From Candidatus Altarchaeota archaeon (lineage in GTDB: Archaea; SpSt-1190; DYHY01): a stretch of DNA of 40,710 bases. Position 1 is the stretch's first letter. Each line of letters starts with the position of its first letter. Shown one piece after another: positions 26,602 through 35,636 of the stretch. The translations under genes were made by a program, and so were the position numbers. The stretch spans positions 1-40,710 of the forward strand of contig JAUXGB010000002.1 of the NCBI GenBank assembly GCA_030622515.1, in the 5' to 3' direction. The notes under the pieces were generated by a model. That model was not told the origin of the DNA. It worked only from the letters and a program-made list of their open reading frames with translations, and ran no database searches.

Positions 26602-28250
26602 CCTTTCTTCCGCTCAACAGCCGCCTTAATCAGCCCCATAAACAACGGAGCAGGCTTCAACGGACGCGATTTGAATTCAGGATGCGCTTGCGTTGCGACA
26701 AAGTAGGGGTGGTCTGTCCTTTCAATAAACTCCATAAGCCTTCTATCAGGAGATTGTCCTGAAAAGACCAAACCTCCCATCTCAATCTTCTCAATATACT
26801 TGGGGTTGACTTCCCACCTGTGCCTGTGGCGTTCAGTAACGTCTTTCTTGCCGTAGAGCTCAAAAACTTTTGTCCCCTCTTTCAGGGTCGCAGGATAAAT
26901 CCCGAGCCTCATATTTCCCCCAAGCCCGTGAATCTTCTTCTGCTCAGGCATAACATCAATTACAGGGTGCTTGCACTCAGGCTCAACCTCGGTGGAGTTG
27001 GCCCCTTCAAGCCCAAGCACATTCCTTGCGTGCTCGATAACTGCCATTTGCAGGCCGTAGCAGATGCCGAGGAAGGGAATCTTGTTCTCCCTCACGTAAC
27101 GGACGCATTCTATCTTTCCTTCAACACCGCGGGCCCCAAACCCGGGCGCAACTATCAGCCCGTCAATCCCTTTCAGGACCTCATCAACACTAATCGCTCC
27201 TTTTTCAATATCAGACGTCTCAATCCACTTGACCTTGACTTTTGCACCGCAATGGGCACCGGCGTGCTCCAGAGCCTTGAGTATGCTTGCATAAGAATCC
27301 GCAAGCCCGGTATACTTTCCAGCCATCCCTATTGTGACTGTCTTTCCGCCATTCATTATCTTGCTGACAAATTCTTCCCACTTGACAAACTTCTCCTTGG
27401 CAGCCTGCGGGTCAACCCTATCCTTCAACCCAAGCCTCTTAATGACAGCATCCCCAATCCCTTCCTTGTTCAAGAGGACAGGAACCATATAGATTGTCGG
27501 CACGTCATGCAGGCTAATCACCCTTTCAATCGGCACGTTCGAGAAGATGCTTATCTTCTCCCTGATTTTCTCACCGACCGGCTCGCCAGCCCGGCAGGCA
27601 ATTATGTCTGGCATAATTCCCATTCCCATCAGGGCGCGGATGCCTAGCTGAGCCGCCTTGCTCTTTTGCTCACCAAGCGTTTTTGGATTGAGAATGTAAG
27701 TCAGGTTGACAAAGCAAACATTTTCATCTCCTTCCTCATAAGCCAGCTCCCTCATCGCCTCAATAAAGTAGCCGTTCTCAAGGTCGCCAACAGTCCCGCC
27801 AATCTCGATAAGGACGACATCGGCCTTTGCTTCCATGGAAAGCTTCCGAATAAACCTCTTAATCTCGCCGGTAACGTGGGGAATAATCTGGACATCCCGC
27901 CCAAGAAAGCCCCCCTTCCTTTCCCGCTCAAGAAGTGATTTGAAAAGCTTTCCGGCTGTCATGTAATTCGACTTGGTCAGGTCTTTATGTAGGAACCTTT
28001 CGTAGGTTCCAAGGTCCATATCGCACTCAGTCCCGTCGTTCAGAACAAAGACTTCCCCATGCCTGAACGGGTTCAGGGTGCCTGCATCCACGTTAAGATA
28101 GCCGTCAAACTTGATTGGCGAAACGCTTAAGCCGTGGTTCTCAAGAAGCAGCCCAAGGGCGGAGGCAAAGATGCCCTTCCCAAGACCTGAAATCACGCTG
28201 CCGGTCACGACAACATACTTTGTCTTTCCTTTTTCGTACCCTTTTGGCAT
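26598..28250 (-). CDS. pyrG: CTP synthase (start proposed at MPKGYEKGKTKYVVVTG; the listed ORF extends to 28319)
   Basis: 'KYVVVTGSVISGLGKGIFASALGLLL', 'NVDAGTLNPFRHGEVFVLNDGTECDMDLGTYERF', 'FLGICYGLQMAVIE'. Confidence 0.95.
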   Translation of the reverse strand: MPKGYEKGKTKYVVVTGSVISGLGKGIFASALGLLLENHGLSVSPIKFDGYLNVDAGTLNPFRHGEVFVLNDGTECDMDLGTYERFLHKDLTKSNYMTAGKLFKSLLERERKGGFLGRDVQIIPHVTGEIKRFIRKLSMEAKADVVLIEIGGTVGDLENGYFIEAMRELAYEEGDENVCFVNLTYILNPKTLGEQKSKAAQLGIRALMGMGIMPDIIACRAGEPVGEKIREKISIFSNVPIERVISLHDVPTIYMVPVLLNKEGIGDAVIKRLGLKDRVDPQAAKEKFVKWEEFVSKIMNGGKTVTIGMAGKYTGLADSYASILKALEHAGAHCGAKVKVKWIETSDIEKGAISVDEVLKGIDGLIVAPGFGARGVEGKIECVRYVRENKIPFLGICYGLQMAVIEHARNVLGLEGANSTEVEPECKHPVIDVMPEQKKIHGLGGNMRLGIYPATLKEGTKVFELYGKKDVTERHRHRWEVNPKYIEKIEMGGLVFSGQSPDRRLMEFIERTDHPYFVATQAHPEFKSRPLKPAPLFMGLIKAAVERKKG

Positions 28251-28454
28251 AGGGGTGTAGAACTCGTGTTCATGGCTCCTCTTTGAAACAGAATTAAGAA
28301 TATTTTTCCCACTATCCAAAAAATCCCCTCAAAATACAGAACATTTGTCGGTTGAGCACAGATTTTTTCATCCTGTGGGCTTAAAAGCTTTCCGATATCC
28401 TGTCTCCCCTGCTTGGCAGCAACGTAAATAAAGAAAAGAGCACCACTATACCCT

Positions 28455-29714
28455 ATGGAGCTAAGAACGCCAAGAGGAATGAGGGATTTCCTCCCTGAGG
28501 AGATGCTCTTCAGGGAAAAGGTGATTGAGGTAATCAGAGCCACATTTGAGGCCTACGGCTTCCCCCCTCTTGAGACCCCAATACTCGAAAACCTTGAGGT
28601 CCTGACAGCCAAATCAGGCGAAGCTATCAAGAAGGAAATCTACGCCTTCAAGGACAAAGGCGACCGCGACGTTGGCCTAAGGTTCGACCTCACTGTCCCA
28701 CTGGCAAGGGTCTTTGCCTCCAACCCCCAGCTTCCAAAGCCATTCAAGCGCTACGCAATCTCCCGCGTCTACCGCTACGACGAACCCCAAGCTGGCAGGT
28801 TTAGGGAATTTTGGACAGCAGATATAGACATTTTAGGAACAAACAATCCTCTTGCCGACGCCACCATTGTCGCGGCCGCGGTCGAAGCTCTCAAAAGATT
28901 AGGCTTCACAAACTTTAAGGTAAAGGTAAATGATAGGAAGATAATCAACTCAGCCGTTTTAAAGGCAGGCATAAGGGACGAAAAAACCAACAGTGTCATC
29001 CGGGCAATTGACAAGCTGGAAAAGATTGGAAAAGCAGGAGTCGGGAAAGAGCTTGAAACAGCAGGCATAACCCCAGACCAAAGCAAAAAACTATTTTCCG
29101 TGCTTGAACTCGGCGGCAACAATGTAGAAAAGCTTGAAAAAGCGGAAAAGCTTCTCGGCTCTGGGCCTTTCGCCGAGCTGAAGAAGTTCCTGACAGCAGT
29201 GGCAGGCTTTAATTTCCTCGACCTTTGCGAAGTTGACTTCACTCTTGCGCGAGGTTTTGACTACTACACCAGCTTGGTTTTCGAAATTGTTTCGAACGAG
29301 AAAAAAATAGGCAGCCTTGCGGGCGGCGGAAGGTTTGACAACATGATAGAGCAGTTCGGTGGAGGTAAGGTCCCCGCTGTCGGCATCGGCCTAGGCATCG
29401 AGCGAATCATTGAGTTGATGGACAAGAAAGACTCGCCCAAGACAAGGACAAGCGTCTTTTTCATCCCAATCGGCGAAACGACAGCGACAGCAATTGAGCT
29501 GGCAACCAAGCTGCGCAAGCGCGGAACCAACTGCGACATGGAGATGAGCGGGAGGAAGCTTGGCAAATCCTTGGCCTACGCAGGGAAACTCGGCATCGAG
29601 TGGGCCGTGATTGTCGGCGAAAAAGACCTGACAAAAGGCCAAATAACCTTAAGGAACCTCTACACAGGGAAGGAAGAACGGGTTCCAATCGACAAGCTGG
29701 TTGAGAGGTTCTGA
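28455..29714 (+). CDS. hisS: Histidyl-tRNA synthetase
   Basis: 'LRTPRGMRDFLPEE', 'LRFDLTVPLARVFA', 'RVYRYDEPQAGRFREFWTADIDILG', 'GGGRFDNMIEQFGGGKVPAVGIGLGIER'. Confidence 0.95.
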   Translation: MELRTPRGMRDFLPEEMLFREKVIEVIRATFEAYGFPPLETPILENLEVLTAKSGEAIKKEIYAFKDKGDRDVGLRFDLTVPLARVFASNPQLPKPFKRYAISRVYRYDEPQAGRFREFWTADIDILGTNNPLADATIVAAAVEALKRLGFTNFKVKVNDRKIINSAVLKAGIRDEKTNSVIRAIDKLEKIGKAGVGKELETAGITPDQSKKLFSVLELGGNNVEKLEKAEKLLGSGPFAELKKFLTAVAGFNFLDLCEVDFTLARGFDYYTSLVFEIVSNEKKIGSLAGGGRFDNMIEQFGGGKVPAVGIGLGIERIIELMDKKDSPKTRTSVFFIPIGETTATAIELATKLRKRGTNCDMEMSGRKLGKSLAYAGKLGIEWAVIVGEKDLTKGQITLRNLYTGKEERVPIDKLVERF

Positions 29715-29782
29715 ACAGCTTAAAAATCCCTTTTAAACCCCCAGACCTAAACTCTTAAAGCCTCGAGGGTTTTTGGAAGCCT

Positions 29783-30160
29783 ATGGCAGACGTAAATGAG
29801 GAAGTAACTGGTTCTTTGAGGGAATGCGCCATCTCGATGGCGCTGTTCAATTTGCACCCGGATGTTAATGTGAAGCTGGCGAACCTGCAGCACCTGAACA
29901 AGGCCTACAGCGCTCTCCAGCACAAGGTAGACAGCAAGAAAGTGCAGGTTGGGGAGATTGATACGGCCCTTGAGGATGCGAAAAAAGCCGTCGAAGATGC
30001 AGTTGAGAAGCTCGAACTCAAGCCTGACGTCCGCGAGCGGGTGTCACGGGTGGCGCCAAACACGCTGAACCAGATTGTTGACAATTTGAAAAAGAACAAC
30101 GCAATCCAGATTAATTCAAAGGTAGTTTTCAGGCAGGAAGAAAAGCCAAACGTCGATTAA
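29783..30160 (+). CDS. Hypothetical helical protein, 125 aa
   Basis: ORF; promoter-like ctcttaaagcc upstream. Confidence 0.6.
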   Translation: MADVNEEVTGSLRECAISMALFNLHPDVNVKLANLQHLNKAYSALQHKVDSKKVQVGEIDTALEDAKKAVEDAVEKLELKPDVRERVSRVAPNTLNQIVDNLKKNNAIQINSKVVFRQEEKPNVD

Positions 30161-30384
30161 ATCTGCTCAATCCGCCCTTCATCAACCTGTCTTTCAGAAG
30201 CCCTTTTGGCAGCTTTGTTTAGTGTTGAGATGTAGCCAGCGACCTGATTCCTAAGCCTCTTGCTAAGCTGAAGTTCTTTTATGGTCGCTTTGTTCTTGGA
30301 AAATTCCTCCGAAAACCTCTCAGGATAATCGGCTGCCAACTTTTTCCCGGCCCTTTTGACAAGGCGATTTTTTATTTTGCCCAT
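30157..30384 (-). CDS. rps17e: 30S ribosomal protein S17e
   Basis: '[32 protein letters not shown]'. Confidence 0.85.
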   Translation of the reverse strand: MGKIKNRLVKRAGKKLAADYPERFSEEFSKNKATIKELQLSKRLRNQVAGYISTLNKAAKRASERQVDEGRIEQI

Positions 30385-30590
30385 TTAAGCACCTCTACCC
30401 TTTCAGAACTGCCGTCAGGGGAAGTTCGGACAACAATAAAAGGTATTCTCCCTTTTTCAAGCTCCTCGCTTGCAAGCCTGATGGGGTCTTTCTTATCGGA
30501 TTTTATCAGAACAGGGGCCCCAAGCGCGATTTGGAGCGACCTCGCCCCTAGTATTCTTGCCAGCTCGTAGCGTGTGATTGAACTTGCCAT
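30372..30590 (-). CDS. rpoK: DNA-directed RNA polymerase subunit K
   Basis: '[25 protein letters not shown]'. Confidence 0.9.
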   Translation of the reverse strand: MASSITRYELARILGARSLQIALGAPVLIKSDKKDPIRLASEELEKGRIPFIVVRTSPDGSSERVEVLKWAK

Positions 30591-30632
30591 CTAGGTCTTG
30601 GTTGGACAACCACCTTTTAAGCCTTTCTATCG

Positions 30633-31115
30633 CTAAATAGGCTCACTTACTGCTTTCGCCGAAAGAATTCTCGAATTTCCCCCGGGGTCTTCAAGGACAA
30701 GCGTGAAATTTGCTTCCTGCTTCAGCTGCCTGAGCTTTGACAAGGCGGCCGGCTCGCTTGCAAACACTTTCTCAAACCTTTCCAGAACCCCTTCAACATT
30801 TGTTATGTAGCCTTCCGCAATTTCGCCCGGCTTGATTGTCCCACCAATCTCAGGAATAGTTAGTGTTGCTGTGGACGATTTGACAACCCTGACCCCGAGC
30901 TCGTCCAGACTCTCCACCTTGAATGTGATTTTAGACGGCTTCCCTTTCTTCAGCGGATAGACGTCTGTCGCGGAGAAGCCGCAGGATTCGCACTTGTAGT
31001 GAATCTCAATTATCCCTTCGGGAAAAAACTGGGGCTCGTCAATTATGTGCTCACTGACCGACAGCCCATGCTTCTTGCAGACCGGACAAAACAAATGCTT
31101 GGCAAGCTTTTTCAT
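30633..31115 (-). CDS. ZPR1-type zinc finger protein
   Basis: 'FCPVCKKHGLSVSEHIIDEPQFFPEGIIEIHYKCESCGFSATDVYPL'; start placed at MKKLAKH. Confidence 0.8.
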   Translation of the reverse strand: MKKLAKHLFCPVCKKHGLSVSEHIIDEPQFFPEGIIEIHYKCESCGFSATDVYPLKKGKPSKITFKVESLDELGVRVVKSSTATLTIPEIGGTIKPGEIAEGYITNVEGVLERFEKVFASEPAALSKLRQLKQEANFTLVLEDPGGNSRILSAKAVSEPI

Positions 31116-31116
31116 T

Positions 31117-31482
31117 CTAGGTCTTTTCGATAGCAACCGACGGAGGAACAATAATTATCCAGTTGTCGTCAATTGCAGCCAAGTCCCCTCCGGTTGCGGC
31201 GCAGTGGGTCTTAAGCCTGTTTATTGACCTTTTTAATTCAGTCATGTCCTTTTCCCTGAGCGGGGAAATCTTTACCATAACAATCTTGTGCCCGCCCCTC
31301 AGCAGCTGGAGAACAGGCTCAGTGTCCTGGAATCTTTCAAGAACAGACATGTGGAGCGCCAGCTTTTTTGGCTCGCCACCTTCCTTCAAATCAACCTCAA
31401 TTATATCGTCAGAAGGTCCAGTCACACCCCGTTTGGGGTTGAAAAGCTTCGAAGTAAACCTCTTTATGTGTTTCGTCACCAT
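31117..31482 (-). CDS. sepF: Archaeal SepF-like cell division protein
   Basis: 'GGHKIVMVKISPLREKDMTELKRSINRLKTHCAATGGDLAAIDDNWIIIVPPSVAI'; FtsZ is present in the same window. Confidence 0.75.
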   Translation of the reverse strand: MVTKHIKRFTSKLFNPKRGVTGPSDDIIEVDLKEGGEPKKLALHMSVLERFQDTEPVLQLLRGGHKIVMVKISPLREKDMTELKRSINRLKTHCAATGGDLAAIDDNWIIIVPPSVAIEKT

Positions 31483-31522
31483 TCTATATCACCAATCACC
31501 TAAAAACCGCTCTTCTTTCTAT

Positions 31523-31786
31523 TTAATGCTTTCCGCCACTACCCTCAAGAAGGCTCGCTATCTGCCACAACTTTGTTCTTGTGTGGACCGGAATGTTGGG
31601 GTCGTTGCTCATGTCGTCAAGGACGGAGATGGCTGCGTTCAGCCTGACCTGAATGCTCTGTTCCTTGTTGTTAAGCCTTTCAAGAATGTCCTGCGAGTGC
31701 TTCCTTATGTTTTTAGGAACAGAATTGTCCTGCGCAATGCTTTCAAGGGCAGAAATAGCATCTTCAAGCTTTCCCATAGGATTCAC
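31523..31786 (-). CDS. UPF0147 family protein
   Basis: 'SVPKNIRKHSQDILERLNNKEQSIQVRLNAAISVLDDMSNDPNIPVHTRTKLWQI'. Confidence 0.85.
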   Translation of the reverse strand: MNPMGKLEDAISALESIAQDNSVPKNIRKHSQDILERLNNKEQSIQVRLNAAISVLDDMSNDPNIPVHTRTKLWQIASLLEGSGGKH

Positions 31787-31794
31787 CGACGTTC

Positions 31795-32742
31795 TTAAGC
31801 TTGAATTATGCCTTTTATAATCTTTGCTGCCTCTTCAACGCCTTTTTTAGCTTCGCAGGTTAGGTTTGCTGAAGCTGCGCCACCATGGCCTCCGCCAGAA
31901 CCGCCAAGCTTCTTCCCAAGCGGCTCAAACACCTGCTTGCCAAGGTGAATCTTGCTTTCCATCCTCCAGGCTGCCCGTCCGCTTATCCTGCAGCCGTCGC
32001 TCTTCTCAGCGCCAACAACAGCAATGTCGGCCCCTGCCCGGATAAGCGTGCCTGCAACAACAGCCTCAAAGCTGCCGGCTAGACTGCTTGCCAAAAGAAA
32101 ATCGCCAAGCCTTTCCAGCTTGACATTCTTCATCGCCTTGAGGACCGCTATCTTCTCGGATACGTCTGGAGAAGTGCGAAGCAGCTGGACCGCTTCCTTT
32201 GTCTTCAGCTTGTATTTTGAAACTATCTCGGCAAGGGTTTTGAATGTATCAACATCACCAAGGGAGGTGTGCTGGGTATCTGCAAAGATTCCGGCCACCA
32301 TGGCCTTTGCCGACTTCTCGCTAAGCTCTTTCCCGTCCTCCTTAAGCAGCTTGTAGATTACCTCGCAGCACGAAGGCCTTTCCTCCAAAAGGTAGTTTTT
32401 GGTTTTGTTGCTGAACTCCTTGCGGGAATAGTGGTGGTCAATGATGGCAATAACCTTCAGCTTGTCGAAATTGTAGGGAGAGACCTGATCAGGGCTTGGC
32501 ACATCCAGCAGGACCACCCCGTCAAAATTGTCCGCATTAGGGTTGATTTCAACCGTGTATCCAAGCGCGGTTGCCATATTCCTCGCCGACCTGTTTATGC
32601 TTTCAGGGGCACCAATCGAAATCAAGGCGTCTTCCGAATAAGCCTCAGCAATCGCAATTGCGCAAGCGACCCCGTCAGCATCGCCATTGTGGTGCGTAAG
32701 TAACAGCACCTTCTTTCCTTTAATCAAAGAGGATAGTTTCAT
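31795..32742 (-). CDS. DHH family phosphoesterase
   Basis: 'LLLTHHNGDADGVACAIA', 'VVLLDVPSPDQV', 'IAIIDHHYSRKEF', C-terminal GGSGGGHGGAASA. Confidence 0.88.
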   Translation of the reverse strand: MKLSSLIKGKKVLLLTHHNGDADGVACAIAIAEAYSEDALISIGAPESINRSARNMATALGYTVEINPNADNFDGVVLLDVPSPDQVSPYNFDKLKVIAIIDHHYSRKEFSNKTKNYLLEERPSCCEVIYKLLKEDGKELSEKSAKAMVAGIFADTQHTSLGDVDTFKTLAEIVSKYKLKTKEAVQLLRTSPDVSEKIAVLKAMKNVKLERLGDFLLASSLAGSFEAVVAGTLIRAGADIAVVGAEKSDGCRISGRAAWRMESKIHLGKQVFEPLGKKLGGSGGGHGGAASANLTCEAKKGVEEAAKIIKGIIQA

Positions 32743-33092
32743 CCTGAAAGTCCCTGAAGGTGAGGCTTTAGCTTTTCGCCAAGGGCCTTTATCCTGTCAC
32801 CCAGCCTCTTCTCCTGTGCCTCAATCGTCTTAAGCCTCAATCCAATCTTCTCCTTCGAGTCCTTGAGATATTTCTGAACATCATCTTTCTTCGACTTTAC
32901 AAGAATCGGGCCAACCGCCCTGAAGACATCACCGGCAGAATCCTTCAACGCATCTTCAGCAGATTCCATCTCGAGGCTTTGTATCTCCAGCTGCTGGCGC
33001 TGAAGTGCCATTACCTGAGCCTGCTGCTGGTACTGCTGGATTTGCATCAGCAGGTGCTTTATTTCATCCTCTTTATTCTTGTCAACTTTCAT
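32739..33092 (-). CDS. pfdB: Prefoldin subunit beta
   Basis: Coiled-coil 'IQQYQQQAQVMALQRQQLEIQSLEMESAEDAL...VFRAVGPILVK'. Confidence 0.82.
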   Translation of the reverse strand: MKVDKNKEDEIKHLLMQIQQYQQQAQVMALQRQQLEIQSLEMESAEDALKDSAGDVFRAVGPILVKSKKDDVQKYLKDSKEKIGLRLKTIEAQEKRLGDRIKALGEKLKPHLQGLSG

Positions 33093-33227
33093 CTATCTCG
33101 CCTTAACCGTCTTGACAGCCCCGCTTCTTTTTTTCATAAGGACCTTGTACCCGCAGAAGGGGCATCTTATCTTTTTGAAATCCTCATCAAGTTCAACATT
33201 TTTCCCGCATCTCATGCAAACATACAT
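33093..33227 (-). CDS. rpoP: DNA-directed RNA polymerase subunit P; not in the supplied ORF track
   Basis: Manual translation MYVCMRCGKNVELDEDFKKIRCPFCGYKVLMKKRSGAVKTVKAR; fits exactly between prefoldin beta and L37ae. Confidence 0.9.
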   Translation of the reverse strand: MYVCMRCGKNVELDEDFKKIRCPFCGYKVLMKKRSGAVKTVKAR

Positions 33228-33497
33228 CTAGGCACTCTCCTTTTTCTTCATCTCTTCAGAGGCTGCAAAAATCTTGGCAACGCCGGCCTTTGGCTTGTAA
33301 GCGCCTCCGGCAAACTTGGCACCGCACTTTTTACAAAGCCAGATTCCGGAACCAACCCGCTTCACCCTTTGGTAGGTGCAGACCGGGCACGGGTGCTTTT
33401 TCTTCTGGACCTTCTCAATCTCGGCTACATTTTTCCTAATCCTAGTCCCGTATCTGGAGCCAAACCTGCCAGTAGAAAGCGATTTCTTGGTTGCCAT
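33228..33497 (-). CDS. rpl37ae: 50S ribosomal protein L37ae
   Basis: 'GRFGSRYGTRIRKNVAEIEKVQKKKHPCPVC...GIWLCKKCGAKFAGGAYKP'. Confidence 0.9.
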   Translation of the reverse strand: MATKKSLSTGRFGSRYGTRIRKNVAEIEKVQKKKHPCPVCTYQRVKRVGSGIWLCKKCGAKFAGGAYKPKAGVAKIFAASEEMKKKESA

Positions 33498-33605
33498 GGC
33501 TAATGGCCGAAACCGCCCTTTTAAATACTTTTCACTTAAACACTAACGTACGAAACCATACTCTGATGAACAAAAACTATTTAACCTTTCATGACACTAT
33601 ATAGC

Positions 33606-33782
33606 ATGGGAGGGGATAGCATGATTTTCAGGAAAAGAAGTGCAGAGCCGTACCTTGGGAGCAGCCCTTTCGACAGGGCACCGTCGCCAGAGCGGAGGAA
33701 GCCATACCTTCGCCCTGACATAGCCCTTATTCCCTACAGGCACGACTCGCCGTCAAGTTACGCAGAAATAGGGCTTGATTGA
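33606..33782 (+). CDS. Small Pro/Ser/Tyr-rich hypothetical protein (start uncertain)
   Basis: 'AEPYLGSSPFDRAPSPERRKPYLRPDIALIPYRHDSPSSY'; promoter similar to that of the next gene. Confidence 0.5.
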   Translation: MGGDSMIFRKRSAEPYLGSSPFDRAPSPERRKPYLRPDIALIPYRHDSPSSYAEIGLD

Positions 33783-33858
33783 TGTACCAAAATGTACCCC
33801 AAGTGACAAAAATTATTTAACTTAATAACTACCATATAGTAGTAGGAGTGTGTAAATC

Positions 33859-34104
33859 ATGGAAAAAGGAAAAGGCTACCTAACACTATCTGACGGACAT
33901 AAGGTGAAGGTTCCCGGGTCAAGGCTAACAGCATATGGACAGGGACAGGTTCCTTCAGGTCCTGAAAGCCCTTACGAACAGGATGCTAAAACGCCGTCAA
34001 GAGGCGCTGGCCATTATGGCGATATGGAGACCACTACATACCGTAGGGCCAAGGAAAAGTATGGCGACGGCAAAGATTTCGAAGGAAGGGAGTTCAAGCT
34101 CTGA
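33859..34104 (+). CDS. Small hypothetical protein, 81 aa, with LTxYGxxQVPSxPxSPY motif
   Basis: 'SRLTAYGQGQVPSGPESPYEQDA'. Confidence 0.6.
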   Translation: MEKGKGYLTLSDGHKVKVPGSRLTAYGQGQVPSGPESPYEQDAKTPSRGAGHYGDMETTTYRRAKEKYGDGKDFEGREFKL

Positions 34105-34114
34105 GGTGAGAAAG

Positions 34115-34477
34115 ATGACAGCAATCCTGCTTAAGCGAAAAGGAAAGATGCCAGTCAAGATGCCAACCGTTGTTCTCACAGGATATGGAACAGACCAGGT
34201 TCCTTCGCCTCCTGCAAGCCCTTACGATGAGGCCAAATTTGTCACAGGGTATGGCGAGCTTGGCGGCGGCCATGTGGTTAAAGACCCTCTCACAAAAGCT
34301 CCCAAGCACATTCCAAACATTATTACCAACTACTCCCGAATTGGCGCCAAGTTAGAGCCTGCAACCCCTTGGGCCCCTCGCGGCTATTCCGAACGACCTG
34401 TCCATCTAGACCCTGCCGACCTTATAGGCGGACACAATCCGGTCAGAAAGACAGCTTACAAAGAGAAAGAAGCCTGA
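34115..34477 (+). CDS. Hypothetical protein, 120 aa, with the same LTxYGxxQVPSxPxSPY motif (start downstream of the listed ORF start)
   Basis: 'VVLTGYGTDQVPSPPASPYDEAK'; ggtgag SD-like element just before ATG 34115. Confidence 0.6.
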   Translation: MTAILLKRKGKMPVKMPTVVLTGYGTDQVPSPPASPYDEAKFVTGYGELGGGHVVKDPLTKAPKHIPNIITNYSRIGAKLEPATPWAPRGYSERPVHLDPADLIGGHNPVRKTAYKEKEA

Positions 34478-34488
34478 TTTTTGACAAA

Positions 34489-34525
34489 AGTATTACAAAG
34501 AAAACATTTATTACCTAGTAATACT
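34489..34525. promoter_or_regulatory. Operator candidate: inverted repeat AGTATTAC-N21-GTAATACT with an internal TATTAC-CTA-GTAATA palindrome
   Basis: Perfect 8-bp arms at 34489-34496 and 34518-34525, immediately upstream of the nucleotidyltransferase. Confidence 0.5.
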
Positions 34526-34538
34526 CATAAAAGCTACT

Positions 34539-35636
34539 ATGAAAGCAATAGTCCTAGCAGGAGGTTTTGGAAAAAGGCTTCACCCACTCACAAAACTAAC
34601 CCCCAAGCCTCTTCTTCCAATTGTTGGCAAGCCGGTGATGGGCCACATAATTGACAGCCTCTACGCTGCAGGCGTCCGCGAAGTCATTGTCTCCGTGAAC
34701 AAGGCTCATGAAAAGGAACTGAGAAACTTCCTTGGAGACGGCACCAAGTTCGGTGTCAAGGCAAGCTATGTCGTTGAAGACAGCACAAGCGACGAGGCCA
34801 AGCCGGGAGCAGTCGGCGCCCTCGGACAGCTGGCGCAGAAGCTTGACAAAGACAGCAATTACATTGTTGCAGGGGCTGACAACTTTGCCCCTGAATTCGA
34901 CTTCGCCAGGCTTGCGGAGGCCCACAAAGCAGGCGGGGCAGTTGTCACCCTTGCCCTTAACAAGGTTACAGACAAGGGCGAGCTCAAGCACCTTGGCGTT
35001 GTCAAGACTGATGAAAATGGCAAGGTTGTCGCTTTTCAGGAAAAGCCAAATGTCGATGAGGCCATCTCCGACCTGGCTAACACAGCCTTCTTTGTCGCCA
35101 AGCCGGAATTTTTCCACAGGGTTACTGCGAAGTATGTCGCTGGCCAGAAAGCGGCCGGACGCAAGCCAGACAACCTTGGTGACATTTTCAAAAAGATGGT
35201 TGAATGGAACGACCATGTCCATTCCTACACCTTTGACGGGCTCTGGATTGATGTTGGAAACCCAAACGCCTACCTAAGGGCGACAAAATACCTTGTAAAG
35301 TCGGTATGCAACGGCAACGGCCCTGTGGTTGACTGGTCTGCCAGCTTCGACGCGGATGCGGCAGTTGTCGGCACCTCGATTATTGAGAAAAACGTCAAGG
35401 TCGGCCAGGGTTCCCTTGTAAAGGAAGGGTGCCACATTATGGAGAATGTCAAGATTGGCAAGGGCTGCATTGTTGAAGGCTCTGTGATTTTCCCAAATGC
35501 AGAAGTTGGTGACAACGCGAGGCTTCATAACTGCATTGTTACCGAGAATTCAATAGTGCCAAAAGGCCACATAAGCGAGAAGCCGAAAGTTCTTCACAAC
35601 GGCTCTACAGCTCCCCAACCAGAAGGCCTGCAGTAA
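34539..35636 (+). CDS. NDP-sugar pyrophosphorylase / sugar-1-phosphate nucleotidyltransferase
   Basis: 'MKAIVLAGGFGKRLHPLTKLTPKPLLPIVGKPVM', 'WIDVGNPNAYLRA', C-terminal left-handed beta-helix repeats. Confidence 0.92.
   Translation: MKAIVLAGGFGKRLHPLTKLTPKPLLPIVGKPVMGHIIDSLYAAGVREVIVSVNKAHEKELRNFLGDGTKFGVKASYVVEDSTSDEAKPGAVGALGQLAQKLDKDSNYIVAGADNFAPEFDFARLAEAHKAGGAVVTLALNKVTDKGELKHLGVVKTDENGKVVAFQEKPNVDEAISDLANTAFFVAKPEFFHRVTAKYVAGQKAAGRKPDNLGDIFKKMVEWNDHVHSYTFDGLWIDVGNPNAYLRATKYLVKSVCNGNGPVVDWSASFDADAAVVGTSIIEKNVKVGQGSLVKEGCHIMENVKIGKGCIVEGSVIFPNAEVGDNARLHNCIVTENSIVPKGHISEKPKVLHNGSTAPQPEGLQ

Noticed and set aside
26820-27938. Plus-strand ORFs of 275 and 90 aa opposite pyrG
   Set aside because: Fully antisense to a highly conserved CTP synthase, with no recognisable protein features.
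31163-32703. Plus-strand ORFs (211, 134, 144 aa) opposite SepF, UPF0147 and DHH genes
   Set aside because: Shadow ORFs opposite confident conserved genes.
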